From a bacterium (GTDB taxonomy: Bacteria; Patescibacteria; ABY1; JAGPKW01), in contig JAJXYN010000011.1 of assembly GCA_021780535.1 (NCBI GenBank), positions 1 through 64,000 of the forward strand: 64,000 bases of DNA, in the 5' to 3' direction. A model generated the notes under the pieces. The model saw only the letters and a list, made by a program, of their open reading frames with translations. It searched no databases and was not told the origin of the DNA. Positions 1 to 7,053 of this stretch are shown one piece after another. The position numbers and the translations under genes were made by a program. Each line of letters opens with the position of its first letter. Position 1 is the first letter of the stretch.

Positions 1-1
1 T

Positions 2-127
2 AGTAGTAATAATTCTGTTGCTATTGATGATCCTTATGCTTGGGAAGCTGGTCCTAGAACTTCTGCATATTTTGATAGTTTGATAAATTGTTTAAAAGTT
101 GGTGGAGTTTATTATATTCATAAATAA
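2..127 (+). CDS. 3' end of an unidentified gene (partial)
   Basis: An open frame enters from the left edge and stops with TAA after 41 codons, so only the C-terminus is visible. The tail ends in a stretch reading LKVGGVYYIHK. I do not recognise a family from so short a piece. It runs in the same direction as hisS but is separated from it by a promoter, so it is probably a separate unit. That it is coding is inferred from the open frame and from codon use like the neighbouring genes. Confidence 0.5.
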   Translation, partial: SSNNSVAIDDPYAWEAGPRTSAYFDSLINCLKVGGVYYIHK

Positions 128-154
128 AAATTTAAATATAAATCATTAAAAAAC

Positions 155-193
155 TTGAGGTAAGTTGTAATAATGTTATAATCATTATTACAA
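155..193 (+). promoter_or_regulatory. hisS promoter with inverted repeat over the -10
   Basis: TTGAGG (155-160), a 16-nt spacer and TATAAT (177-182) form a sigma70-type promoter ahead of hisS. The -10 sits between the arms of a perfect 11-bp inverted repeat, TTGTAATAATG (165-175) and CATTATTACAA (183-193). A repressor bound there would block RNA polymerase, so it may be an operator; that role is inference. Confidence 0.65.
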
Positions 194-218
194 GATAATT
201 TATTTTTATAAATAATAT

Positions 219-1553
219 ATGCTATCTGAAAATAAAAAAATAAATAAAGACAACTTAACAAAGGTTTTGCCTGGTTTTATGGAACTTTTACCTGCTGAAC
301 AGATTCTTTTTGAAGATTTTAAAACTAAAATCAAATCTTCTTATGAAAATTTTGGTTTTATTCCTCTTGATACTACTGTTATAGAAAAATCTGAAGCTTT
401 GCTCGCTAAGGCTGGTGGAGAGACTGAAAAACAAATATATAGATTTAATAAAGGTGATAATGATTTATCACTTAGGTTTGATTTAACTGTTCCTCTTGCT
501 AGATATGTTGCGGAGCATTTTAATGAATTAGATTTTCCTTTTAGACGCTATGCTATTGGTAAGGTTTATAGGGCAGAAAAGCCCCAAAGAGGTCGTTTTA
601 GGGAATTATATCAATGTGATATTGATATAATAGGTAAAGATTCTCTTAGTCTTGTTAATGATGCTGAGATATTGAGTATTATTTATAGTACTTTTGAATT
701 TTTAAGTCTTAAAGATATTACTATTAGAATTAATAATAGAAAGATATTAAATGGTTTTTTTGAGGAATATAATCTTTCTAAAATTTCAGTTGATATTTTA
801 AGAATTATAGATAAAATTGAAAAAATAACGAAAGAAGAATTTGTTAAAGAATTAGAATCTTTGAAGATTAAAAAAGATATAGTAAATAAGATTTTAGATT
901 TTATTAAGATAAAAGGTGATAATGATAGTATAATAAAAAATTTAAAATCTCTTAAAATAAAAAACGAAACCTTTTTGCTTGGTATAGATGAATTGTCAAA
1001 AGTTTTGGATTATTCTAAATCTTTTAATATTCCTAAAAATGTTGTAGGTGTAGATTTATCTATTGCTAGGGGTCTTGATTATTATACTGGTACTGTTTAT
1101 GAAACTAAGCTTAATAAATATCCTCAATTTGGTTCTGTTTGTTCTGGTGGTCGTTATGATGATTTGGCTGGATGCTATACTTCTCAAAAACTTCCTGGGG
1201 TTGGTGCATCTATAGGTCTTACGAGACTTTTTGATCAATTGTTAAATAATAATGCTATAGAATTAAAACAAGCTACAACTTCTAAAGTAGTTATTGTTTC
1301 TATGGTAGATGATATTTCTCATTCTTTGGAATTAGCTTCTAAATTGAGAGAAAATAATATCAATACAGAGGTTTATTTGGAAGATGTAAAGTTTAAGAAA
1401 AAACTTGAATATGCTAATAAATTAAAAATTCCTTATATTGTTATAATTGGTGAAGATGAAATAAATGAAAAGGTGTTTGCTTTGAAAAATATGAATACTG
1501 GTGTTCAAAAGAAACTAAATTTAAAAGATTTGATAAAAACTTTAAAAGATTAA
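219..1553 (+). CDS. hisS: Histidyl-tRNA synthetase
   Basis: Class II synthetase that charges tRNA-His in the cytoplasm. At 444 residues it has the usual bacterial HisRS length. Visible signatures are the motif 2 region FRRYAIGKVYRAEKPQRGRF near residues 108-127, the histidine-binding segment GLDYYTGTVYE near 286-296, the GGRYDDL stretch, and motif 3 GVGASIGLTRL. The C-terminal ~90 residues look like the anticodon-binding domain. The start is the first ATG after the promoter; no Shine-Dalgarno is visible, as for most genes in this window. A terminator follows directly, so it appears monocistronic. Confidence 0.97.
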   Translation: MLSENKKINKDNLTKVLPGFMELLPAEQILFEDFKTKIKSSYENFGFIPLDTTVIEKSEALLAKAGGETEKQIYRFNKGDNDLSLRFDLTVPLARYVAEHFNELDFPFRRYAIGKVYRAEKPQRGRFRELYQCDIDIIGKDSLSLVNDAEILSIIYSTFEFLSLKDITIRINNRKILNGFFEEYNLSKISVDILRIIDKIEKITKEEFVKELESLKIKKDIVNKILDFIKIKGDNDSIIKNLKSLKIKNETFLLGIDELSKVLDYSKSFNIPKNVVGVDLSIARGLDYYTGTVYETKLNKYPQFGSVCSGGRYDDLAGCYTSQKLPGVGASIGLTRLFDQLLNNNAIELKQATTSKVVIVSMVDDISHSLELASKLRENNINTEVYLEDVKFKKKLEYANKLKIPYIVIIGEDEINEKVFALKNMNTGVQKKLNLKDLIKTLKD

Positions 1554-1558
1554 ATAAG

Positions 1559-1590
1559 AATAGATGGGATTATGCCCATCTATTTTATTG
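1559..1590 (+). terminator. hisS terminator
   Basis: AATAGATGGG (1559-1568) pairs perfectly with CCCATCTATT (1575-1584) across a 6-nt loop and is followed by TTATT. The end of this terminator abuts the -35 of the ribosomal protein operon. Confidence 0.8.
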
Positions 1591-1616
1591 ACATATTTTA
1601 TTATTTTTGATATTAT
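1588..1616 (+). promoter_or_regulatory. Promoter of rplJ-rplL
   Basis: Near-consensus TTGACA (1588-1593), 17-nt spacer, TATTAT (1611-1616). Transcription would start around 1623, directly into the L10 leader, which fits a strongly expressed, post-initiation-regulated operon. Confidence 0.85.
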
Positions 1617-1619
1617 GTT

Positions 1620-1755
1620 TAACGCAAAGCCAAAGACAATAGGTTGCTTTAAAGCTATAAACCCTATCGAGGTTGTCTCATTATTTCTATACACTTATCA
1701 AAAGTAAGGTCGAATAGAAGTTTTAGTCTGCTGGTTTATTGCAGATTTTTTTAAT
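1620..1755 (+). ncRNA. Ribosomal protein L10 leader with terminal attenuator hairpin
   Basis: The untranslated region ahead of rplJ carries the segments CCAAAGACAATAGGTTG and ACCCTATCGAGGTTGTC, which match my recollection of the conserved core of the L10(L12)4-binding autoregulatory leader found upstream of bacterial rplJL. Near the 3' end TCTGC (1726-1730) pairs with GCAGA (1740-1744) and is followed by TTTTTTT, giving a rho-independent-type hairpin just before the rplJ start. This suggests that excess L10-L7/L12 controls read-through into the operon. The leader call rests on position plus sequence resemblance; the attenuation mechanism is inferred. Confidence 0.85.
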
Positions 1756-1770
1756 TTAATAATCAAAAAT

Positions 1771-2370
1771 ATGGCTATTTCAAAGTCAAAAAAGTCTAAT
1801 ATAGTTTTTTCTTTAGAAAATAAAATAAAATCAGTTAAATCAGCTTTTTTTGTTGATTATACTGGTATGACGGTTAAACAAACTCAAAATCTTAAAAGAG
1901 CTTTGGGTAAAGTTGGATCTGAATATGTTGTTGCTAAAAAGAATCTTTTAAATATTGCTTTCAAAAATAATAAAATAGAATCATTTGATTCTGAATCTGG
2001 TAAGGGTGGTTGTGCTATTATTTTGAATAACAATGATGAGGTTTCTGGTATTAAAGAATTCTATAAATTTAACAAAGAATACTCAAAGAAAGCAAAAAAA
2101 TTATTTCCTGTATTGGGTGGTTTTTATGAAGGTAAAATTGTTTCTAAATCAGAAATAGATGGATTATCTTCTGTACTTTCTAGAGAAGAATTTGTTTCAA
2201 AATTTATGTATATTTTAAATTCTTCTGCTTCTTCTTTTACAAGAGCTATAAATGCTATTGCTGAACAAAAACAAGCTGGAGAATCTGCTAAAACTACTCC
2301 TATAGTTGAAGCCGTTCCTGAAGTTGTAGCAGAAACTGTTGCCCCTGCAACTGAAACCGTTACTGCTTAA
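1771..2370 (+). CDS. rplJ: 50S ribosomal protein L10
   Basis: L10 anchors L7/L12 dimers at the GTPase-associated centre of the large subunit. The N-terminal half is typical: VKSAFFVDYTGMTVKQTQNL and YVVAKKNLLNIAF match the family core. The ~30-residue C-terminal tail is rich in V, A, E, P and T and looks disordered; most L10 proteins are 165-180 residues, so at 199 this one is slightly extended. It starts right after the leader attenuator without a Shine-Dalgarno, and is followed 30 nt downstream by rplL. Confidence 0.95.
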   Translation: MAISKSKKSNIVFSLENKIKSVKSAFFVDYTGMTVKQTQNLKRALGKVGSEYVVAKKNLLNIAFKNNKIESFDSESGKGGCAIILNNNDEVSGIKEFYKFNKEYSKKAKKLFPVLGGFYEGKIVSKSEIDGLSSVLSREEFVSKFMYILNSSASSFTRAINAIAEQKQAGESAKTTPIVEAVPEVVAETVAPATETVTA

Positions 2371-2400
2371 TAATATAATTTAATAATATAAAAAAATAGT

Positions 2401-2787
2401 ATGTCTGATATAAAATTATCACAAACTGCTCAAGAAATTTTAGATAGAGTTGAAAAATTAACTCTTATTGAAGCTACTGATTTAGTTAAAGCTTTAGAAG
2501 AAAAATTCGGCGTATCTGCTGCTGCTCCTGTAATGGTTGCTGGTGGTGCTGCTACTGCTGATGCTGCTGATGCTAAATCAACATTTGATGTTGAATTAAC
2601 ATCAGTTGGTGATTCAAAGATTAATGTAATTAAAGTTGTTAAAGAAATTACAGGTCTTGGATTAAAAGAAGCTAAGGATTTGGTTGATGGAGCTCCAAAA
2701 ATAGTTAAAACTGGAGTAAAGAAAGAAGAAGCTGAAGAAATGAAAACTAAAATTCAAGCTGCTGGTGCTGTTGTAACCTTGAAATAA
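2401..2787 (+). CDS. rplL: 50S ribosomal protein L7/L12
   Basis: Stalk protein that recruits translational GTPases. At 128 residues it is of normal length. It shows the N-terminal dimerisation helix, an alanine/glycine-rich hinge near residues 38-55, and the C-terminal globular domain with the family signature KINVIKVVKEITGLGLKEAKDLVD. It is the second gene of the L10-leader operon and is followed by a strong terminator. rpoBC, which often follow in other bacteria, are absent here. Confidence 0.97.
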   Translation: MSDIKLSQTAQEILDRVEKLTLIEATDLVKALEEKFGVSAAAPVMVAGGAATADAADAKSTFDVELTSVGDSKINVIKVVKEITGLGLKEAKDLVDGAPKIVKTGVKKEEAEEMKTKIQAAGAVVTLK

Positions 2788-2803
2788 TAATTTAAGTTAA
2801 TTC

Positions 2804-2845
2804 AAAAAAGATACGATTCTCCAAAGTCGTATCTTTTTTATTATT
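2804..2845 (+). terminator. rplJ-rplL terminator
   Basis: Perfect 13-bp stem, AAAAAAGATACGA (2804-2816) with TCGTATCTTTTTT (2827-2839), 10-nt loop and a U-rich tail: a textbook rho-independent terminator. Confidence 0.9.
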
Positions 2846-2853
2846 TGGGGTTA

Positions 2854-3000
2854 TTATGTTATAATATATACAAGCTTCGATTTATGATATACAAACTTCA
2901 TTTTTTAGTAGGGTTCCAGATATATCTGGAACCTGCAATAATACGTTCAATTTTAAAATAATGAAGCATAAAAAAACACGATTAATGTGTGATTATATAA
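2854..3000 (+). promoter_or_regulatory. adk promoter and structured leader
   Basis: A TATAAT-like -10 occurs at about 2860-2866. Downstream, a perfect 22-bp palindrome spans 2912-2933 (half-site GGTTCCAGATA), enclosed by a second pair CTTCATT (2896-2902) with AATGAAG (2960-2966). Together they can fold into a two-level stem-loop ahead of adk. The function is unknown; a structured 5' leader or an operator are both possible. Confidence 0.5.
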
Positions 3001-3003
3001 TGG

Positions 3004-3672
3004 ATGAACAATAAAAAAAATACTCATAAAATTGTTTTGCTTGGTCCGCAGGCTTGTGGTAAGGGAACTCAAGGTAAGATCTTGTCTGAGCTTTTTGGTA
3101 TTTCTAGAATTTCTACTGGAGATATGTTTAGAGAAGAAATTACTAATAAATCAGAACTTGGTATAAAAATTCAAAATTTAATTTCTGAAGGACGACTTGT
3201 TTCTGATGAACTTACATTTAAATTATTAAAAAAAAGATTATCTAACATTGATTGTAGAAATGGTTTTATATTGGATGGATACCCTCGTAATATTGGTCAA
3301 GTAAAATATTTAGACAGTATTACGAATATTGATTTTGTTATTGAAATAGACATTAGTAATAGAGAAGCTGTTTTTAGAATAAAAAATAGGAGAATTTGTG
3401 ATAAGTGCGGTACTTCTTATGATTTGAAACTTTTTCCTTCAAAAAAAGAGGGAATTTGTGATAAGTGCGGTGGTAATGTTGTGAGAAGAGCAGATGATTA
3501 TCCTGAAGCTATTAAAAAAAGATTAATGATATATAGAAATGAAGTTAGACCAATTCTCAAATTCTATAAAAAGAAAAAACTACTTATAAAAATAAATGGG
3601 TTAAATACAGTAGAAAATATAACAGAAAGAATAAAAAATGGAATGGTTGAGAAGATGGGGGAAATAATATAA
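3004..3672 (+). CDS. adk: Adenylate kinase, zinc-lid type
   Basis: Interconverts ATP + AMP and 2 ADP. The P-loop near the N-terminus reads GPQACGKGTQ, an altered form of the common GxPGSGKGT, followed by ISTGDMFREE (AMP site) and LDGYPRN. The lid carries two CxxC pairs (ICDKCG ... ICDKCG) that would bind Zn, and RADDYPEAIKKRL is the typical post-lid motif. Length is 222 residues. An ATG four bases upstream stops after four codons, so 3004 is the start. The gene sits behind the palindromic leader. Confidence 0.95.
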   Translation: MNNKKNTHKIVLLGPQACGKGTQGKILSELFGISRISTGDMFREEITNKSELGIKIQNLISEGRLVSDELTFKLLKKRLSNIDCRNGFILDGYPRNIGQVKYLDSITNIDFVIEIDISNREAVFRIKNRRICDKCGTSYDLKLFPSKKEGICDKCGGNVVRRADDYPEAIKKRLMIYRNEVRPILKFYKKKKLLIKINGLNTVENITERIKNGMVEKMGEII

Positions 3673-3779
3673 TAAATTGAAATATAGAAATATAAAAATA
3701 TATAAAAATTACCGCATTTTACTTTTTAATATTTTAATATTTTAATATTTTAATAAAATTAATTTATAATATTCTAAAA
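3673..3779 (+). repeat. AT-rich palindromic spacer, copy 1
   Basis: Region between adk and the prepilin peptidase gene made of GAAATATAGAAATATAAAAAT-type sequence followed by repeated TTTTAATA units. Similar spacers with the same GAAATAT-x-GAAATATA opening occur at 11612-11690 and 12108-12176. It may form a weak AT hairpin; no gene is seen in it. Confidence 0.45.
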
Positions 3780-4565
3780 ATGTTAGAAATGATTTATATA
3801 ATTTTCATATTACTATTTGGTCTTTGTATTGGCAGTTTTCTTAATGTTCTTGTTATAAGATTGCACGATAAAAAAACATTATTTGGTAGATCAGAATGCC
3901 CTAATTGTCATCATAAATTATCTTTTTTTGATCTTATCCCTTTGTTTAGTTTTTTATCATTAAAAGGTAAGTGTAGATACTGTAAAGAAAAAATTTCTTG
4001 GCAATATTTTTTTGTTGAACTTGCAACTGCTTTGTTATTTTTAATTTCATTTATTATTAATTATTTTTATTCTGATTTTAATATTTTAATTTTGATTAGA
4101 GATATTGTTGTAATATCTGCTCTTGTTGCTATATTTGTCTATGATGCTAAATATATGGAAATACCTGATGAAATTTCTATTCCAACTTCTGTTATTGTTG
4201 CAGTATTAAATTATTTTATATACAAAAATTTAGAATCTATAATTTTTGGAGCTACTATTGGTGTTATGTTTTTTTTAATACAATTTATAATTTCAAGAGG
4301 AAAGTGGATTGGTGGTGGTGATATAAGAATGGGACTATTAATTGGGGTTCTTCTCGGACCACAAAAAGCTATTTTTGCTATTTTCTTGTCTTATTTTGTT
4401 GGAGCTATTTATTCTATCCCTATTATTGTTAATAAATATTTTAATAAAAACAAAATAGAAAAAGAGGAATTAAATCAAAACATTTTGCCATTGGCTCCAT
4501 TTTTAGTTATCGGAATTTTAATGGTTTTATTTTTTAGTGGCTTTATAGTTAAAATTTTAAGTTAA
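3780..4565 (+). CDS. pilD: Type IV prepilin peptidase / N-methyltransferase (A24 family)
   Basis: Membrane aspartic protease that cleaves prepilin leaders and methylates the new N-terminus. The N-terminal part has two CxxC pairs (CPNCHHKL and CRYCKEK), the zinc-binding region of full PilD/GspO enzymes. Catalytic aspartates lie in YDAKYMEIPDE and GGGDIRMG (GxGD motif). About seven hydrophobic segments are visible over 261 residues. It leads a cluster of four pilin-like genes; the next gene starts 1 nt after its stop, so it is the first gene of a pilus operon. Confidence 0.93.
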   Translation: MLEMIYIIFILLFGLCIGSFLNVLVIRLHDKKTLFGRSECPNCHHKLSFFDLIPLFSFLSLKGKCRYCKEKISWQYFFVELATALLFLISFIINYFYSDFNILILIRDIVVISALVAIFVYDAKYMEIPDEISIPTSVIVAVLNYFIYKNLESIIFGATIGVMFFLIQFIISRGKWIGGGDIRMGLLIGVLLGPQKAIFAIFLSYFVGAIYSIPIIVNKYFNKNKIEKEELNQNILPLAPFLVIGILMVLFFSGFIVKILS

Positions 4566-4566
4566 A

Positions 4567-5076
4567 ATGTTAAATAAAAAAGGTTATAGTCTTATAGAAC
4601 TTCTTGTTGGACTTGCTATTATAGGTCTTATTTTTGGTTTAAGTTTGTCTTTTTATAAAAATAATAATAAAAATAATTTTATAGACGAAGATGCTTATTT
4701 ATTGAAAACAAATATTATAAAAATTGAGAATATGACTTATAGTGGTCAATCTAATACAAAATTTTCTGAAAATAATAATTATGGTATTTATTTTAATATA
4801 AATAATAATACTAATAAATATTTTTTATATAAAGATTTGAATTTGGATAATCATTATAGTGCTAATGAAGTTTTTGAGACTGTTGAAACTAATAATTCTG
4901 TTATTAATTCTTTATATTCTGGATCAAGTATGGATTTATTATTTAAATCTAATGGAGATATATTTTTAAATGGAATAAAGACATCTTTAACAAATATAAA
5001 TATATCTTTAATGTATAATAATGTTATAAAAAGTGTTTATTTAAATTCTTTAACAAAAACCATAAATATACAATGA
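4567..5076 (+). CDS. Type IV pilin-like protein 1
   Basis: 169 residues starting with a short basic leader and the prepilin signature KKGYSLIELLVGLAIIGLIFG, including the glutamate at +5 of the mature protein. The rest is an Asn-rich soluble domain without cysteines. Class III signal peptides of this kind are processed by PilD, encoded just upstream. Probably a minor pilin/pseudopilin (GspH/FimT-like); the precise role is not determinable. Its stop overlaps the start of the next gene by 4 nt (ATGA). Confidence 0.85.
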   Translation: MLNKKGYSLIELLVGLAIIGLIFGLSLSFYKNNNKNNFIDEDAYLLKTNIIKIENMTYSGQSNTKFSENNNYGIYFNINNNTNKYFLYKDLNLDNHYSANEVFETVETNNSVINSLYSGSSMDLLFKSNGDIFLNGIKTSLTNINISLMYNNVIKSVYLNSLTKTINIQ

Positions 5077-5645
5077 AAAATAAATCTGCGATAGCTTCGC
5101 AAAAAGGTTTTACAATTTTAGAATTGATGGTTTCTATAGCAATATTTTCTGTTGTATGTGTTTCTATTCTTGAACTCGTAAGTATTAGTAGTAAATCTAA
5201 TGAAAAAAACGAAAAAACAAATATGGCTACTGATTTTGCATCTGAAGCTATAGAAGTTGTTACTTATATGAGAGATAATAATTTTTTAAATAACAGAACA
5301 TATACTTCTGGAATATTGAAGTCAGACACTACTTTTATTGTACTATTTAATAGCGTAAATGATACATGGGATTTAAATTTTGGTAATGATAATAATTCAG
5401 AAACAATAACTTCTTGTTCTACTAGTACTAATAATTCTTGTGCTGTATATTTAGATAAAACCAATAACTCATATACACAATCAAGAACTACTCCCACTTT
5501 AGATTTTGTTAATACTGGTTTTTATAGACTTGTAAAAGTACAACCTTTTCCTGGCTACATAAAAATAATTTCTAGCGTTTTATGGAAAGAATCTGGTGTA
5601 GATAAAATCATATCTCTTGAAAAAAATCTTTGGGATTGGAAATGA
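5073..5645 (+). CDS. Type IV pilin-like protein 2 (PilV/GspI-like)
   Basis: 190 residues with prepilin motif KGFTILELMVSIAIFSVVCV after a leader of about 13 residues. Two cysteines (in TSCSTSTNNSCAVY) could form a loop. The domain after residue 60 includes ATDFASEAIEVVTYMRDNNF, a helix typical of minor pilins. It overlaps the previous gene by 4 nt. The leader codons include a small hairpin sequence, GCGATAGCTTCGC, resembling pieces of a dispersed GC-richer repeat seen just downstream at 5646-5702. Confidence 0.85.
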   Translation: MKNKSAIASQKGFTILELMVSIAIFSVVCVSILELVSISSKSNEKNEKTNMATDFASEAIEVVTYMRDNNFLNNRTYTSGILKSDTTFIVLFNSVNDTWDLNFGNDNNSETITSCSTSTNNSCAVYLDKTNNSYTQSRTTPTLDFVNTGFYRLVKVQPFPGYIKIISSVLWKESGVDKIISLEKNLWDWK

Positions 5646-5702
5646 TCCTCCTTCGCCAAATCCTTCGCTTAAGCTATGGCTTTCTAGGAAGGCTACGGCG
5701 GA
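5646..5702. repeat. Imperfect GC-richer inverted repeat between pilin genes
   Basis: TCCTCCTTCGCC (5646-5657) is an imperfect inverted match (9 of 12) to GGCTACGGCGGA (5691-5702). The middle contains GCTTAAGCTATGGC, whose reverse complement nearly matches CATAGCTTAAGCG inside the small RNA candidate at 53957-54042. It contrasts with the very AT-rich surroundings and interrupts an otherwise tightly packed pilin operon. Probably a dispersed palindromic element. Confidence 0.5.
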
Positions 5703-5717
5703 TAAAATATAAATTAA

Positions 5718-6266
5718 ATGCAAAAAATTTTTAAGAACAATTTAGGATTTACCATAGTGGAGCTTCTTGTTTCTGTTGCTATTCTTGGTATTTTTATTTC
5801 ATTGGTTTTTGGAACTATTTTTTATGTTAATAAAAGTGGTGAAAATATAAAAGCATCCTCTGATGTTCAAAATGATGTTAAACCAATTCTTGATTCTATG
5901 ATTTCTAATATAGATAATTTTGGTATTAATTATAATTATTATAAAGCTAACGGTAATCATTATAATATTACTCCTCCTATGAATAGTATTGTTCTAAATA
6001 ATAATACAATTTATAGGAAGACAAATAATTGTTACTTAAATTTTTCTTGTGCAGAAGTTAGTTTTGATAACGGTCTTTCTTATCAAAAATTAACTTTTAA
6101 TAATACAAATGTTTTAAATCTTGATTTTTATTTTATTGGTCCAAATCCAAGCAATGTTATGCCTATTGTTACTGTTGTTTTTTCTGGATATGTGCAAGAT
6201 CCTCACAAAAATAATCATAATTTTTCATATCAAAGTACTGTAGAAATTAAAAATTATATAAAATGA
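5718..6266 (+). CDS. Type IV pilin-like protein 3 (PilW/GspJ-like)
   Basis: 182 residues with prepilin motif LGFTIVELLVSVAILGIFISLVF, then a helix with DVQNDVKPILDSMISNIDNFG typical of PilW/GspJ minor pilins. Two cysteines (NCYLNFSCAEV) lie mid-protein. It is separated from the previous pilin gene by the repeat at 5646-5702 and overlaps the next gene by 4 nt, so it is translationally coupled to it. Confidence 0.83.
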   Translation: MQKIFKNNLGFTIVELLVSVAILGIFISLVFGTIFYVNKSGENIKASSDVQNDVKPILDSMISNIDNFGINYNYYKANGNHYNITPPMNSIVLNNNTIYRKTNNCYLNFSCAEVSFDNGLSYQKLTFNNTNVLNLDFYFIGPNPSNVMPIVTVVFSGYVQDPHKNNHNFSYQSTVEIKNYIK

Positions 6267-7000
6267 TTTTATTAAATAATAAAAAAGGTAATACTCTACT
6301 GATTGTTATTGTGGCAATATTTGTTTTGTTGTCTATTGGTTTATATTTGAATAAATTTGTTTTGAATCAAATAAAAATCTCAAATGATACTACAAAAATG
6401 AAGATTTCAAATTATGCTGCTGAGAGCGGACTAGAAAAAGCCCTTTATTTAATAAGACAAGATGGAATTTCAATAAATGAAATAATAAGAAGAACTTCAT
6501 ATAATTCTGGAAATTTAACTAATGGGTCTTCTTATAAAATAGTTTCCGATTCTTCATATTCTCCAAATATACAAATTCCAACTATACAAAAAAATACTAC
6601 ATATTCTTTAGATATAACAAATTTTTTAAGAAGTATTAGATCTTTTAAAGTATCTTGGACTTCTTCTTCTAATGAGATTTTGAATATTTCTATAACTAGA
6701 TATAGAAATAATATTATTGAAGGATATAATTTTAATAAATCTTATAATCATTATTTAGATTCTCCTGTTATTGCAAACATTAATATACGTCCTAGAAATG
6801 GTAGGGTTTATAAATTTGAGCTAAGTCCTAGATTGTATGATGTGAATAACGTTGTTATTACTTTCTATTCTGGCAAAGATGCTACTGGTAATATAGTAAA
6901 TACTGTCTCTGGTCAAAATCAAAGAATAAAATCCATAGGAAATATAGGCAACAATAACAAATCTGTTATTTCTGATTTTCTTATAAATTCTCAATATTAG
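6263..7000 (+). CDS. PilX-like pilus assembly protein
   Basis: 245 residues. The N-terminus KKGNTLLIVIVAIFVLLSIGLYLNKF resembles the PilX/GspK N-terminal helix, and AAESGLEKALYLI is the common AxxAGxExA-type helix found after it. The canonical +5 glutamate is missing (threonine/leucine region), as in GspK-type tip pseudopilins. The C-terminal half is Asn/Ser-rich beta-like sequence. It is the last gene of the pilus operon, ending at the bidirectional hairpin at 7025-7046. Confidence 0.75.
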   Translation: MILLNNKKGNTLLIVIVAIFVLLSIGLYLNKFVLNQIKISNDTTKMKISNYAAESGLEKALYLIRQDGISINEIIRRTSYNSGNLTNGSSYKIVSDSSYSPNIQIPTIQKNTTYSLDITNFLRSIRSFKVSWTSSSNEILNISITRYRNNIIEGYNFNKSYNHYLDSPVIANINIRPRNGRVYKFELSPRLYDVNNVVITFYSGKDATGNIVNTVSGQNQRIKSIGNIGNNNKSVISDFLINSQY

Positions 7001-7014
7001 AAATTAAAAAATAG

Positions 7015-7050
7015 TAATAAAAAATCCCCGGGCATTTGCTCGGGGAGTTG
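7015..7050 (-). terminator. Terminator of the minus-strand pair (probably bidirectional)
   Basis: TCCCCG (7025-7030) pairs with CGGGGA (7041-7046). On the minus strand the stem is followed by a run of U (AAAAAAT on the plus strand at 7018-7024). Convergent genes end on both sides, so it may serve both. Confidence 0.8.
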
Positions 7051-7053
7051 TTT

